Below, one piece after another: positions 63,758-64,000 of a stretch of 64,000 bases of DNA (position 1 is its first letter; the number at the start of each line of letters is the position of its first letter). The translations under genes were made by a program, and so were the position numbers. Location of the stretch: assembly GCA_963969395.1 (NCBI GenBank), contig OZ017797.1, positions 1,364,001 through 1,428,000 on the forward strand. Direction: 5' to 3'. Source of the DNA: Pseudoscleropodium purum (taxonomy: Eukaryota > Streptophyta > Bryopsida > Hypnales > Brachytheciaceae). Under the pieces are notes generated by a model. The model was not told the DNA's origin. It saw only the letters and a list, made by a program, of their open reading frames with translations, and made no database searches.

Positions 63758-64000
63758 GTTTGTTCCTCGTCCTTTTGCCTCAACGATATGTAGCTTCCAA
63801 TAAGGCTTCTTCTTGTTGGTTATGTGGTTGATGCGTCACACTGACGCTTACCAATCAGGATTGAAAGGTTGTATGTTAAAGTTAACGAAGGATTTATGGT
63901 TCTATGATCTTCTTTTTGAGTGATCATATTGTGAAGAAAACTATTCAGATGGTGCAAGTTTTACACCACCAGTTTAAGGCGGTCAGTAACTCAATCTCTG
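63758..64000 (+). other. Start of an intron of the MA3 gene
   Basis: Follows the donor at 63758. The expected next exon (EKEMA-type segment of repeat 3) is not found before the window ends. Confidence 0.6.

Overview
The window is nuclear DNA of a land plant. It has plant-type spliced genes (11-exon proteasome alpha-3, PLATZ factor, MA3-repeat translation factor), plant transposon classes (CACTA, hAT and other MITEs, a Ty3 relic) and long AT-rich intergenic DNA. An intronless gene joins a linker-histone H15 domain to an Arg/His-rich protamine-like tail, which points to a lineage with compact, motile sperm. H1-derived protamines are known from liverworts and charophytes, so a bryophyte (perhaps a liverwort) is my best guess; a fern or lycophyte is not excluded.

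Layout. 1-1609: no gene seen. 1610-9421: one complete 7.8-kb CACTA transposon with AAA target duplications, a decayed transposase (-), a two-exon TnpA-like gene (+) and a GC-rich nested insert carrying an intact 552-codon ORF. 10480-11580: tandem repeat of about 190 bp. 11737-16516: decayed multi-exon gene with a ParB/sulfiredoxin-like domain and an N4/N6-type amino-methyltransferase domain. 16517-22800: AT-rich, one MITE. 22823-26027: two convergent, intron-containing histone H2A genes, each with the same 6-bp-stem, 4-nt-loop hairpin in its 3' UTR. 26031-29560: AT-rich old repeats. 29561-32448: possible multi-exon gene of unknown function. 34026-34448: protamine-like H15 gene. 34457-44193: AT-rich DNA with four MITEs and a long TA microsatellite. 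44194-45576: PLATZ gene (-). 47357-47555: Ty3 reverse-transcriptase relic. 49693-53484: proteasome alpha-3 (PAG1, -). 54221-54523: 101-bp tandem repeat. 54530-59400: AT-rich repeats with another MITE. 59700-64000: MRF-type MA3 gene (+), cut by the window end.

The genes do not form an operon-like unit. The thematic link is chromatin: two S-phase-type H2A genes, a sperm-type linker histone 8 kb away, and a relic of a DNA amino-methyltransferase. The strongest leads are the histone-type 3' hairpins on plant H2A genes, the H1-to-protamine fusion and the ParB-methyltransferase relic.
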